Positions 17,435 to 26,199 of a stretch of DNA of 64,000 bases are shown here, in pieces (within the stretch, counting starts at the first letter, position 1; the number at the start of each line of letters is the position of its first letter). A program made the position numbers and the translations under genes. The DNA is taken from assembly GCA_044376575.1 (NCBI GenBank), contig JBILKR010000010.1:15806-79805 (forward strand), written 5' to 3'. This DNA comes from BA4 sp044376575 (lineage in GTDB: Bacteria; Bacteroidota; Bacteroidia; CAIKAF01). The notes beneath the pieces are model-generated. The model did not search any database, was not told the origin of the DNA, and saw only the letters and a list, made by a program, of their open reading frames with translations.

Positions 17435-17944
17435 ATGAATAAAAACACATCGATAATCTTATTTGTTTTGTTATTTATCATTGTCGGCTATTTATTAATA
17501 AAAACAAACCGACATAAACATGATATTCAGGCAGCTGGAATAGGAAAAGATTCTGTTCAAACAGAAGATGATCATGAAGAAATTGAGTTGGCCGTTTACA
17601 TGGGACGTCTCCAGTTATTTTCAAATAAGCTTTGGTTTGCAGGCAAAAATTCAAACTGGGAACTTGCAGAATTCTACATTGAAGAGATTGAAGAAACGAT
17701 GGAAGAGGTTGCAGAGCATGAGATTCTTGAAGATGGTGTAAAAGTTCATGAACAAATGGTTGTCTGGGGTTTGCCTGCGATTAAAAATATCGAAACCGAA
17801 GCGAAACAAAAAAATCTTCAGGGATTTGAACTAAAATATAATGCGCTGGTAAGCGCATGTAATAGTTGCCACCAGGCTTCAAAGCATGGATTTATTAAAA
17901 TTAAAATTCCAGATTCTCCTGTATTTACAAATCAGATCTATTAA
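17435..17944 (+). CDS. Membrane-anchored monohaem c-type protein
   Basis: The 169-residue protein has an N-terminal hydrophobic anchor (residues 7-25), an acidic helical middle and one c-type haem site, CNSCH at 142-146, near its C-terminus. The four-helix look with the haem site close to the end resembles cytochrome c prime-like domains, but I cannot assign the family. It would sit on the periplasmic face of the inner membrane. It lies 3 bp upstream of an FTR1 iron permease; in other bacteria a cytochrome c domain is fused to FTR1, so here the same partnership appears as two genes. A role in oxidising or passing Fe(II) to the permease is inferred from that context. Confidence 0.8.
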   Translation: MNKNTSIILFVLLFIIVGYLLIKTNRHKHDIQAAGIGKDSVQTEDDHEEIELAVYMGRLQLFSNKLWFAGKNSNWELAEFYIEEIEETMEEVAEHEILEDGVKVHEQMVVWGLPAIKNIETEAKQKNLQGFELKYNALVSACNSCHQASKHGFIKIKIPDSPVFTNQIY

Positions 17945-17947
17945 TTT

Positions 17948-18769
17948 ATGGTAAAGAGTTTAATCATATTATTCAGGGAAGGGTTTGAGGCATTCCTTAT
18001 TTTATTTATTGTGTTAGGTACATTGAAACAACTCAATACCAAACAGTATATCAAGACCGTTTACTGGGGTGCGGCATCTGCCTTATTGGCAAGCCTTTTT
18101 CTAGCATGGGTATTTCGTTTGGTTCAGTTGGAATTTGAAGGAATAACAGAATATATTTTCGAAGGAATTACCATGATTGCAACTTCTATTCTTCTTGCAT
18201 TTATGATATTATGGCTGATTCGTTTTAAAACCAATACATCAGTAATTAAAAACGAAGTTAAAGGTTATGTTTCTCAGCAACGTTCCTTAGGGATTTTTGC
18301 CTTGATATTCTTTTCAATATTCAGAGAAGGCGTGGAAACTGTTTTGTTTTTTGCATCGCAGGACTTTAATCTAATCGGAGGCTTAGCAGGATTATTAATG
18401 GCTTTCGTGTTATGCTATTTAATTTTCACAGGAACTTTTACATTGAATTTTAAACTGTTTTTTAATGTTACCACCATAATATTATTGCTCATTGCAGCAG
18501 GATTAATGGCTCATGGTATTCATGAACTTCATGAAGCAAAAATTATTCCTGAAGTAATAGAGCATGTATGGGATATTAATCCACCTGTACTTGAAGAAGG
18601 CGTGTATCCTCTATTTCATGAAAAGGGCTTGGTTGGAGAATTTCTGAAAGGGATTTTTGGATATAATGGAAATCCAAGCCTGGTAGAAGTTGTTGCCTAC
18701 TTTTTGTATTTGCTTATTTTTTCTGGTTTATGGTATAGCTTTGAAAAGCAGGCCAAAACTTCGAAATAA
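17948..18769 (+). CDS. FTR1-family iron permease
   Basis: The 273-residue protein is an inner-membrane iron permease of the FTR1/EfeU family. It has about seven hydrophobic helices and the two REXXE iron-binding motifs: REGFE at residues 10-14 and REGVE at 126-130. FTR1 proteins import Fe(III) produced by oxidation of Fe(II) at the outer face. The gene begins 3 bp after the c-type haem protein, so the two form an operon. A His/Glu-rich segment (about 195-225, GIHELHEAKIIPEVIEH) between late helices could be a further metal site. No EfeO or EfeB homologue is adjacent. Confidence 0.93.
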   Translation: MVKSLIILFREGFEAFLILFIVLGTLKQLNTKQYIKTVYWGAASALLASLFLAWVFRLVQLEFEGITEYIFEGITMIATSILLAFMILWLIRFKTNTSVIKNEVKGYVSQQRSLGIFALIFFSIFREGVETVLFFASQDFNLIGGLAGLLMAFVLCYLIFTGTFTLNFKLFFNVTTIILLLIAAGLMAHGIHELHEAKIIPEVIEHVWDINPPVLEEGVYPLFHEKGLVGEFLKGIFGYNGNPSLVEVVAYFLYLLIFSGLWYSFEKQAKTSK

Positions 18770-18783
18770 AGGCTACCTTTTAT

Positions 18784-18807
18784 TCTTTTTAAATATCCTT
18801 AAAAAGA
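18784..18807. other. AT-rich inverted repeat between ftr1 and E2 genes
   Basis: A perfect 9-bp inverted repeat (TCTTTTTAA, 6-base spacer, TTAAAAAGA) lies 15 bp after the FTR1 stop and 28 bp before the E2 start. The stem is weak in GC and is not followed by a T-run, so it is either a poor terminator or a binding site for a regulator. Confidence 0.45.
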
Positions 18808-18834
18808 TTAACTTTACTCCCAAATTTAGTATTC

Positions 18835-20151
18835 ATGGCAAAGGTAGAAGTAATTATGCCCAAGTTGGGAGAAAGTGTAATGGAGGCAACCATCACAAAA
18901 TGGCTTGTTGAAGAAGGGGGTAGTATTGAATTTGAACAACCAATTATTGAAATAGCTACAGATAAAGTTGATTCTGAAGTACCGGCTCCCTATGCGGGAG
19001 TTTTGGTAAAAAAATTATATAATGAAGGTGATGTGGTAAAAATCGGACAACCCTTTGCATTGATTGAAACTGATGCGGCAACCGAATCAGCACCGACACC
19101 TGTAGCCTCTACTTCTCCTGCCGAATCTACTCCTGAAGTTCCATTTATCCCATCAGCTCCGGTTCATCATCCTGTATCTTCAACACAAGTAAATTCGAAT
19201 CGTTTTTATTCACCATTGGTAAAAACGATTGCACAGAAAGAAAATATTTCATCTGCAGAACTTGACGCAATTCCGGGAACAGGTCTGGAAGGACGTGTAA
19301 CTAAGAATGATATTTTGAATTACATTCAATCCGGAAGAAAAACGGCGGCCTCTAATGACAATGTAATTTCTACTCCTGAAATTTCTGTTCCTGCTCCAAA
19401 ACCACAGCCTATTGTAACAGCACCTGCAGTTTCCGTTTCGGGTGCAGACAACATCATAGAAATGGACCGTATGCGTAAACTCATTGCGCAGAATATGGTA
19501 ATGAGTAAACAAACATCTGCACATGTTACTTCATTTGTGGAAGCTGACGTAACCAATATGGTAAGATGGAGAGAACGTGTTAAAAAAGAATTTGAAAATA
19601 AATACGGAGAGAAGCTAACATTCACTCCGATTATCTTAGAAGCCGTTGTTCAGGCAATAAAAGAATTCCCGAATATTAATGCATCGGTTGATGGAGATCG
19701 CATCATTGTGAAAGGCAGAATAAATATAGGAATGGCAGCTGCATTGCCTTCCGGGAATTTGATAGTGCCTGTAATTAAAAACGCTGACCAGATGAATTTG
19801 TTTGGCATAACAAAATCAGTGAATGATTTGGCAAGCAGGGCTCGTCAGAATAAACTGAAACCAGATGAAATTCAGGATGGAACCTATACCGTTTCAAATG
19901 TTGGTACGTTTGGTAACGTTATGGGAACCCCAATTATCAATCAACCACAGGTTGCAGTTTTAGCAACAGGTGCTATTCGTAAAAGACCTGCAGTTATTGA
20001 AACTCCGGAGGGAGATATGATTGCTGTTCGTCACATGATGTTTTTGTCACATTCTTACGACCACCGAGTAATTGATGGTGCCCTTGGAGGAATGTTTGTG
20101 AAACGAGTAGCTGATATATTAGAGTCATTTGATATAAACAGGCTCATCTAA
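18835..20151 (+). CDS. 2-oxo-acid dehydrogenase E2 (dihydrolipoyl acyltransferase)
   Basis: The 438-residue protein is an E2 component. It has a lipoyl domain (1-78) with Lys44 in EIATDKVDSEV as the lipoylation site, a Pro/Ala/Ser linker, an E3-binding domain (about 122-160, FYSPLVKTIAQKE) and a C-terminal acyltransferase domain. The catalytic His410 and Asp414 lie in SHSYDHRVIDGA. It transfers acyl groups from lipoate to CoA in a pyruvate, 2-oxoglutarate or branched-chain dehydrogenase; which one cannot be told reliably, though the lipoyl motif with DKVDSEV is common in the branched-chain/generic type of Bacteroidota. E1 genes are not adjacent; an E3 (lpd) is 17 kb away. The exonuclease gene follows after 17 bp. 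Confidence 0.93.
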   Translation: MAKVEVIMPKLGESVMEATITKWLVEEGGSIEFEQPIIEIATDKVDSEVPAPYAGVLVKKLYNEGDVVKIGQPFALIETDAATESAPTPVASTSPAESTPEVPFIPSAPVHHPVSSTQVNSNRFYSPLVKTIAQKENISSAELDAIPGTGLEGRVTKNDILNYIQSGRKTAASNDNVISTPEISVPAPKPQPIVTAPAVSVSGADNIIEMDRMRKLIAQNMVMSKQTSAHVTSFVEADVTNMVRWRERVKKEFENKYGEKLTFTPIILEAVVQAIKEFPNINASVDGDRIIVKGRINIGMAAALPSGNLIVPVIKNADQMNLFGITKSVNDLASRARQNKLKPDEIQDGTYTVSNVGTFGNVMGTPIINQPQVAVLATGAIRKRPAVIETPEGDMIAVRHMMFLSHSYDHRVIDGALGGMFVKRVADILESFDINRLI

Positions 20152-20168
20152 TTTCAATCTGCATATAG

Positions 20169-20942
20169 ATGATAAATTTAACTCGCCCTATTGTTTTTTT
20201 TGATATTGAATCTACGGGATTAAGTATCGTTAAAGATAGAATAATTGAAATTTCATTTGTAAAAGTATTTCCTGATCAAACAGAAGATAGAAAAACATAT
20301 CTATTAAACCCTACGATACCAATCTCTCCTGAAGCAACTGCGGTGCATGGAATTACTAATGAAAAAGTAAAAGACCAGCCCACCTTCTCTCAGGTATCCA
20401 ATGACATATTTCAATTTATCAATGATTCGGATCTTTCAGGATTTAATCTGTTGAAATTTGATATTCCCATGCTGATGGAAGAGTTTATCCGGTGTGGCTT
20501 AGATCTTGATTTAAGTTGTAGAGAAATTGTGGATGTACAGGTGCTGTTTCATAAAATGGAAGAAAGAACACTCTCTGCTGCATACAAGTTTTATTGCAAT
20601 AAAGAATTGATTAATGCACATTCAGCCATTGCTGATACAGATGCAACGTATGAAGTATTCAAAAAACAGATAGAGCGATATTCTCAGTTGCCACAAACGA
20701 TCAAAGGGATAAGCGAATTTACAGGATTGAATAAAAGGGCTGATCTGGAAGGTAGAATTATTTTTGATGCAGATGGAAATGTAGTATTTAATTTCGGAAA
20801 ACACAAAGGGCGTAAAGTTGAAGACGTTTTCGCCGCTGAACCTTCATATTATAGTTGGATGATGGATGGAGATTTCGCTGCTTATACTAAAAAAGTTATT
20901 TCAGATATCCGAATGAGGATGTTAAAAAACAAGTTTCTTTAA
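20169..20942 (+). CDS. DnaQ-like 3'-5' exonuclease with ExoX-type C-terminus
   Basis: The 257-residue protein is a DEDDh exonuclease. Asp12 and Glu14 lie in FFDIEST, a third acidic residue in GFNLLKFDIPML (about 98), and the HxxxxD pair at His151/Asp156. These four acidic residues and the His coordinate two metals in the DnaQ family. The C-terminal 55 residues (NFGKHKGRKVEDVF, YYSWMMDGDF) match a domain found at the end of ExoX-like exonucleases. It probably trims DNA or RNA 3' ends in repair and is not the polymerase III proofreading subunit, which lacks this tail. It starts 17 bp after the E2 gene, and the relation is probably positional only. Confidence 0.9.
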   Translation: MINLTRPIVFFDIESTGLSIVKDRIIEISFVKVFPDQTEDRKTYLLNPTIPISPEATAVHGITNEKVKDQPTFSQVSNDIFQFINDSDLSGFNLLKFDIPMLMEEFIRCGLDLDLSCREIVDVQVLFHKMEERTLSAAYKFYCNKELINAHSAIADTDATYEVFKKQIERYSQLPQTIKGISEFTGLNKRADLEGRIIFDADGNVVFNFGKHKGRKVEDVFAAEPSYYSWMMDGDFAAYTKKVISDIRMRMLKNKFL

Positions 20943-21003
20943 TTTTTTGCCAATTATCTACAACAAAGCATTTAATTAATCTTTGGGGGAAATAAGTTGT
21001 ACA

Positions 21004-22332
21004 CTAAATAATTCGATCAGACTGAAGGGATCTGAATTTATGATACGGATCCAGTAAATTAATTTTTGAAATAAATTTTTCACTTTCAGGATAAGATTGA
21101 ATGAGCATATCTTTTTTCATTCTCACATCTTTTGTAAGATATAATCTTCCTCCATATTGAAGAATTAGTTTGTCCATTTCGTCAAGAAATTTCCATACTG
21201 AAGAATTTATCTTAAAATCCATAGCCAGCGTATATCCTTCCATCGGGAAACGAATATAATTTTCATCTTGTTTCCCAAATAACTTTAAAACAGAAAGAAA
21301 AGATCCCATTTTTCTTTTACCAATAAATGATATAATTTCTGTTAATCCTTCTTTTCCAACATTTTTGGGAATAACAAACTGATATTGTGTAAATCCATTT
21401 TTTCCGTAAATACGATTCCAGTGATGTATCGCATCTAAAGGATAATAAAAAGGATCATAGTGAATAATTGAATGCTTAATCTTTTTGAATTGTTTGTGAT
21501 AGTATAAAAAATTAAAAGCCCTGACGCTAAAACTATTCAACGTAAATGAAGGAAAGTAAAATGGGATATTTAATTTTTCACCGGAATGAACTTGTAAAGG
21601 ATTTTTTTTTTGCGCTCCAGAAAGCTCATTAACTTTTGCTGTTTCTCCCCTCATTAAAATACTCCTTCCCAATTTATCACCACCTGAAAGGCAGTCAATC
21701 CATGCCATACTATAAGTCCAAGATTCTGATGCCTCAAATAATTCCATCACTTCATCCAGGTTCTTTGCTTTAATGCTTTCCTGTCGTATATATGAGGTTT
21801 CAATTTTTTTTAATTTAAAAACAACATCAGTGATGATACCCGTAAGTCCCATACCACCACAGGTTAATTGAAATAATTCAGAATTTAATTCTCTGCTACA
21901 AAAAACATGTTCTCCTGCTGCTGTGATTATATTAAATGAAATTACATGATCAGAAAATGTTCCTTCCCTGTGATGATTTTTGCCATGTATATCAGATGCA
22001 ATAGCTCCGCCAACAGTTATAAATTTTGTTCCAGGAGTTACAGGCAAAAACCATCCTTTGGGTACAAAATTTTGTAAAATTTCATCAAATGAGACACCGC
22101 TTTCACAATGTAAAATTCCTGTAGATTCATCAAAAGATAAAAAATGCTTGAGCTTAGTGGTCGATAAAATATTTTTTTGAAGTGCCGAGTCTCCATAACA
22201 TCTTCCCATTCCCCGCGCAATAATCATTTCATTATTTTCAATAGCTTTTTTTGCTAAAGAAATTTCAGCAGGTTCTATGACCTGTGCTTCAATAAGCGGA
22301 TAGTTACCCCAGTTGGTAATATGCTTTTTCAC
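21004..22332 (-). CDS. FAD-binding oxidase, DprE1-like
   Basis: The 442-residue protein is a VAO/PCMH-type flavoprotein similar to decaprenylphosphoryl-ribose 2-oxidase (DprE1). It shows the FAD-domain segments RGMGRCYGDSAL (about 40-51), PGTKFITVGGAIASDIHGKNHH (about 100-120) and CGGMGLTGIITDV (about 157-170), then a substrate domain ending in the typical YxPxSxKF-like tail. In Mycobacterium, DprE1 oxidises the C2' of polyprenylphosphoryl ribose on the way to arabinose. The upstream partner gene (7-bp gap) is a UbiA enzyme similar to the DPPR synthase that makes this substrate, which supports the assignment. The start is GTG. The DprE2 reductase is not next to it, so the end product is unknown. 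Confidence 0.85.
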   Translation of the reverse strand: MKKHITNWGNYPLIEAQVIEPAEISLAKKAIENNEMIIARGMGRCYGDSALQKNILSTTKLKHFLSFDESTGILHCESGVSFDEILQNFVPKGWFLPVTPGTKFITVGGAIASDIHGKNHHREGTFSDHVISFNIITAAGEHVFCSRELNSELFQLTCGGMGLTGIITDVVFKLKKIETSYIRQESIKAKNLDEVMELFEASESWTYSMAWIDCLSGGDKLGRSILMRGETAKVNELSGAQKKNPLQVHSGEKLNIPFYFPSFTLNSFSVRAFNFLYYHKQFKKIKHSIIHYDPFYYPLDAIHHWNRIYGKNGFTQYQFVIPKNVGKEGLTEIISFIGKRKMGSFLSVLKLFGKQDENYIRFPMEGYTLAMDFKINSSVWKFLDEMDKLILQYGGRLYLTKDVRMKKDMLIQSYPESEKFISKINLLDPYHKFRSLQSDRII

Positions 22333-22339
22333 CTGAATA

Positions 22340-23221
22340 CTATTGAATTTTTTGAAAGTATATAATCAAGAAAAATGCAACCACCCATCCCAATAAAACT
22401 AATTGAACAAAAAGATCTTTCCATAAAAGTTGTGTCGGATTTCCACTTTTATTCTGAACAAAAGTTAACTGTAGATAACGAAGTACCCCAAGAATTACAA
22501 AAACAGACGTAACATATAAATATGGGGTATTAAATCTTTCAATTACATCTGTACTCATTGTGTACATAAGATAGGCAACAATTACCACTGCAGCCATTAA
22601 TACCATAGAAGCATTGATAAACTCAAGATTGTATCCTGTAATTGAAGCACGGGTCTTTTGGCCGCTGTTTTGAAACAGGATAACATCTTCTCTGCGTTTG
22701 GCAATTCCCAAAAATAATGCAAGCAAGAATGTCATTACAACAATCCATTGCGAAATAAATACTTCAGCAATAATTCCTCCACCAATAATTCTTAATAAAA
22801 ATCCAACAGCTATGATTGTAATATCGATAATTGGAATGTGTTTTAATCCAAATGAATAGGCAATATTCATTATAAAATATATTAACAGGATACACATATA
22901 CCATATATTTAGAAGATACGCACCCACAATTGAAATCGCAATCAATAGCGCTGTAAGTAGCATTGCTGTGTTGACTTTAACCATCCCAGAAGCAATCGGT
23001 CTTTTTTTCTTTTCCGGATGCAAACGGTCTGCATGCGCATCCTGAATATCATTAATAATGTAAATGGCGGATGCAACAAGAGAAAATAAAATGAATCCTA
23101 TCCCCGCTTTCCCAATCATTAATGCAGAGTCAAAAATATGTCCGCTAAAAAAAAGAGGAAGGAATAGGAATAAATTTTTAATCCAGTGTTTAACACGTAT
23201 GAGGGTAATGTAAGCGCTCAT
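22340..23221 (-). CDS. UbiA-family prenyltransferase, DPPR-synthase-like
   Basis: The 293-residue membrane protein has eight or nine predicted helices and the UbiA first aspartate motif NDIQDAHADRLHPEK (Asn57, Asp58, Asp61, Asp65), followed by KKRPIASG. The sequence around this motif is the form seen in decaprenyl-phosphate phosphoribosyltransferase (Rv3806c), which transfers 5-phosphoribose from PRPP to a polyprenyl phosphate. Together with the DprE1-like oxidase 7 bp downstream it points to a polyprenyl-phosphoryl pentose pathway. A TTG at 23236 would add five residues; the ATG at 23221 is preferred. The gene is divergent from the epimerase at 23277. Confidence 0.85.
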   Translation of the reverse strand: MSAYITLIRVKHWIKNLFLFLPLFFSGHIFDSALMIGKAGIGFILFSLVASAIYIINDIQDAHADRLHPEKKKRPIASGMVKVNTAMLLTALLIAISIVGAYLLNIWYMCILLIYFIMNIAYSFGLKHIPIIDITIIAVGFLLRIIGGGIIAEVFISQWIVVMTFLLALFLGIAKRREDVILFQNSGQKTRASITGYNLEFINASMVLMAAVVIVAYLMYTMSTDVIERFNTPYLYVTSVFVILGVLRYLQLTFVQNKSGNPTQLLWKDLFVQLVLLGWVVAFFLIIYFQKIQ

Positions 23222-23276
23222 TGAATTAACTTCCAATAACTTTTATTAAATTTGTGTAATACTCTTTACAAATTAA

Positions 23277-24323
23277 GTGAAAAAAGTTTTAATTACAGGA
23301 ACAGCCGGATTTATTGGGTTTCATCTTGCCAAACAAATGTTGTCGATGGGATATCAGGTTGTTGGTATAGACGTTGTAAACGACTACTATGATGTGCATT
23401 TAAAATGGTCGAGATTAGCGGAGTTAGGAGTTGATAAAATTGATATTGAACGTGGGGGATTAGTTAAAAATGGAAATTTTTCTTTTCAGCAAATAGATAT
23501 TGCTGATTCAGCTGCTGTGATGGAATTATTTTCAAATCAGTCTTTTGATTTGGTAATTCATTTGGCGGCGCAGGCTGGTGTTCGTTACTCTCTCACTAAT
23601 CCTCACGCATACATACACAGTAACATTTCCGGTTTTCTTTCAATTCTTGAAGGATGCAGAAAATATCCTGTTCAGCATTTGGTGTATGCCAGCACATCTT
23701 CGGTATATGGTCTAAATACTAATGTTCCCTTTAATGTTCATCAGCATACAGATCACCCAATGAGTTTATATGCGGCATCTAAAAAAGCGAATGAATTAAT
23801 GGCGCATTCATACAGTCATTTATATTCAATTCCTTCAACAGGAATCAGATTTTTTAGTGTATATGGTCCTTGGGGAAGACCTGATATGGCATTGTTTATT
23901 TTTACAAAAAGTATCATTGCAGGCGAACCTATTCCCGTATATAATCATGGGCAGATGATGCGTGATTTTACTTATGTAGATGATATTGTGAAAGGAGTTA
24001 TAAAAGTTTCAGAAAATGCTCCTTCAGAAAATACTGCTTGGACAGGTAAAGAACAGGATCCGGCGAGATCTTCGGCTCCGTTTCGACTGGTTAATATTGG
24101 AAATAACAATCCCGTAAATCTCATGGATTTTATTCAGGAAATTGAGATTAATCTTGGGAAAAAAGCAATCATAGATTATTTACCGATGCAACCCGGAGAT
24201 GTACCGATGAATATTGCAGATATATCAGACCTGGTTGAAAATTATAATTATCGTCCATCTGTTACAGTAAAAGAAGGTGTGAAAAATTTTGTGAACTGGT
24301 ATAAGTTATTTTATAAAGTATAA
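23277..24323 (+). CDS. NAD-dependent epimerase, UDP-glucuronate 4-epimerase-like
   Basis: The 348-residue protein is an extended short-chain dehydrogenase. It has the NAD-binding GTAGFIGFHLA at 8-18, the active-site YAASK motif (Tyr about 161, Lys about 165), and the segment NDYYDVHLKWSRL after the first fold, typical of UDP-glucuronate 4-epimerases. Its C-terminal region (TAWTGKEQDPARSSAPFRLVNIGN) also matches that family, which makes UDP-galacturonate for surface polysaccharides. The start is GTG, and the ORF is in frame with no better start nearby. It is divergent from the UbiA/DprE1-like pair; this need not mean they share a pathway. Confidence in the family is high and in the exact substrate moderate. 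Confidence 0.9.
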   Translation: MKKVLITGTAGFIGFHLAKQMLSMGYQVVGIDVVNDYYDVHLKWSRLAELGVDKIDIERGGLVKNGNFSFQQIDIADSAAVMELFSNQSFDLVIHLAAQAGVRYSLTNPHAYIHSNISGFLSILEGCRKYPVQHLVYASTSSVYGLNTNVPFNVHQHTDHPMSLYAASKKANELMAHSYSHLYSIPSTGIRFFSVYGPWGRPDMALFIFTKSIIAGEPIPVYNHGQMMRDFTYVDDIVKGVIKVSENAPSENTAWTGKEQDPARSSAPFRLVNIGNNNPVNLMDFIQEIEINLGKKAIIDYLPMQPGDVPMNIADISDLVENYNYRPSVTVKEGVKNFVNWYKLFYKV

Positions 24324-24334
24324 CTTATTAATCA

Positions 24335-25735
24335 ATGACATTTAGACCGTTAATAATTATTCTATTTGGTATTTCTTTTATAATATCATGTAGTACTAAG
24401 AAAATCTTAACCCGTCAGCCTCCCGTTATTGTCAGTAATGAAGTTTATAAGATAAATTCCTCTATTATTCAATTACCGATTGAAATCCCAATGGATGTTT
24501 TTAGCAGAGAATTGAATACTTATTTTAATGGATTGATTTATTCGGATACTTCTTATTCAAATAATGAGAATGATAATTTGAAATTAAAAGTGTGGAGAAA
24601 CCCTGCGCCGTTAGAAGTTGAAGGTTCAGGTAAATCTATCAAATTAAAATTACCAATTAACATTTGGGCCTGTTATCAATGGAAAGCCTGTGGTATTTGT
24701 CCGTCAGTTGAAAAAAGTGTGGACTTCGGATTATCAATTGCGTTTAATACACAGGTTGCTGTGAGTAAAGAATGGAAGCTAAACACCCAAACAACTGTTA
24801 CTGCATTAAATTTTTTAAAAGAACCATCACTTGATTTTGGTGTCGTTAAGATTCCTGTTACAGGAATGGTAAGAAAAGCGATTACTGATAATATTCCTTC
24901 AATTACTTCTGCTATCGACAGGGAAATAGGTAATAGTATTCCGTTGAAAAAAAGATTGGAAGAAACCTGGTTGAGTATTCAGGATCCGATATTGATTGAT
25001 TCTGTTTATCAGGCATGGTTTGCCATGAAGCCACTTCAAATTTTTTTAACACCCGTACAGGGTGATAAGAAAAAATTATTAATCAGTGCAGGAATAGAAA
25101 CTTTTTTCGAAACTCGATTAGGCGAAAAAATGAACACACCGGTAAAATCATTTTTAAATCCTCCTATAATTAAAGATAAAATTGATCATCAGTTTCAAAT
25201 TGAACTTCCCATTGGAATTGATTTTAATTCTGCAACCCAAATGGCAAGAAGAATACTAAAAGATTCTGTATTTACCATTCAGCGAAAAAAAATAGTACTA
25301 AAAGACATTGAGATATACGGAAGTGATGGAATGGCTTATGTAAAAACAGATATAGAGGGTGCAATAAAAGGTACGCTTTATCTGAAAGGAATACCCATGT
25401 TGGATACAATAGAAAATCAATTGTTTATTGATCAGCTTGATTTTGATATGGTTTCCAAAGATGCTTTGATTAATGTAGCATCATGGCTGTTAAAAGGAAC
25501 ATTTAAAAAGATGCTTGCAGAAAATTTAATATATTCTTTGGATGAAAAATTAAAAGGAGCTCAACACTCATTTAATCTTCTGTTAAATGGATATAAGTAT
25601 GGAAATTTATTTACGGTTAATGGTAAATTGAATGACCTTAAAATGAAAAAAGTATATTGTGATCAGAAAGGATTTCAAACCATTTTTACTTCTACAGGAA
25701 AGGCTTCTGTTAAAATGAATCAACTTATTCAATAG
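24335..25735 (+). CDS. DUF4403-family lipoprotein
   Basis: The 466-residue protein has a lipoprotein signal peptide (Cys19 in IISCSTKK) and the repeated two-part organisation of DUF4403 proteins, with the segments SSIIQLPIEIPMDVF and NIWACYQWKACGICP characteristic of the family. DUF4403 proteins are found mainly in Bacteroidota and have no known function. It should be attached to the outer or inner membrane on the periplasmic side. The gene starts 11 bp after the epimerase and may share its transcript. Its 3' end overlaps the convergent SRPBCC gene by 11 bp. Confidence 0.82.
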   Translation: MTFRPLIIILFGISFIISCSTKKILTRQPPVIVSNEVYKINSSIIQLPIEIPMDVFSRELNTYFNGLIYSDTSYSNNENDNLKLKVWRNPAPLEVEGSGKSIKLKLPINIWACYQWKACGICPSVEKSVDFGLSIAFNTQVAVSKEWKLNTQTTVTALNFLKEPSLDFGVVKIPVTGMVRKAITDNIPSITSAIDREIGNSIPLKKRLEETWLSIQDPILIDSVYQAWFAMKPLQIFLTPVQGDKKKLLISAGIETFFETRLGEKMNTPVKSFLNPPIIKDKIDHQFQIELPIGIDFNSATQMARRILKDSVFTIQRKKIVLKDIEIYGSDGMAYVKTDIEGAIKGTLYLKGIPMLDTIENQLFIDQLDFDMVSKDALINVASWLLKGTFKKMLAENLIYSLDEKLKGAQHSFNLLLNGYKYGNLFTVNGKLNDLKMKKVYCDQKGFQTIFTSTGKASVKMNQLIQ

Positions 25736-26174
25736 TATTAAAGTATTGGGAATACTTTTTTCTTCTCACCCCAAATTGAATTTGCATCAGTGGATATATA
25801 AGATAATCTATCGCTATACAAAAAGTTTTATATTCCATTTCATCCCGAATAATAGTTTTATTTTCTCCTTGTTGAATAATCCGGTGAACATGTTCCCATT
25901 TTTTTAATGGAAAAGGAAGGGTTACCCCAACATCTGTAAAACTAATCTCATCTTGTGATTGAGAAAAATCAATAATTTCTGATATCCATGTCACTGAAAA
26001 AGGTTTTTTCCCAATTAAAACATGAACGATATCTCCTTTGTCACAGCCATCAAACCTTTTAATAGTTAGCGGTGTAAAAGAGGGATTTAATGATTTAAAA
26101 AGACTTTCATTAAATTCACTGAATACTTTTCGGAAGTCATGGTTTAAAATTTCACTCTCAATAATTATTTTCAT
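25725..26174 (-). CDS. SRPBCC-family (START-like) ligand-binding protein
   Basis: The 149-residue protein has the SRPBCC layout of an initial strand, two short helices and a curved sheet: KIIIESEI, VFSEFNESLFKSL, then TDVGVTLPFPLKKWEHVH and the YLIYPLMQIQFGVRRKKY end. The end sequence resembles the SRPBCC/cyclase-like proteins of Bacteroidota that bind hydrophobic ligands; none is assigned here. A longer reading from 26252 would put codons over the folK start and has no good start context, so ATG 26174 is preferred. It is divergent from folK with only 25 bp between the starts, and its 3' end overlaps the DUF4403 gene by 11 bp. Confidence 0.75.
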   Translation of the reverse strand: MKIIIESEILNHDFRKVFSEFNESLFKSLNPSFTPLTIKRFDGCDKGDIVHVLIGKKPFSVTWISEIIDFSQSQDEISFTDVGVTLPFPLKKWEHVHRIIQQGENKTIIRDEMEYKTFCIAIDYLIYPLMQIQFGVRRKKYSQYFNTIE

Positions 26175-26199
26175 TACTTTGGAATCTTTTCTACAAACA

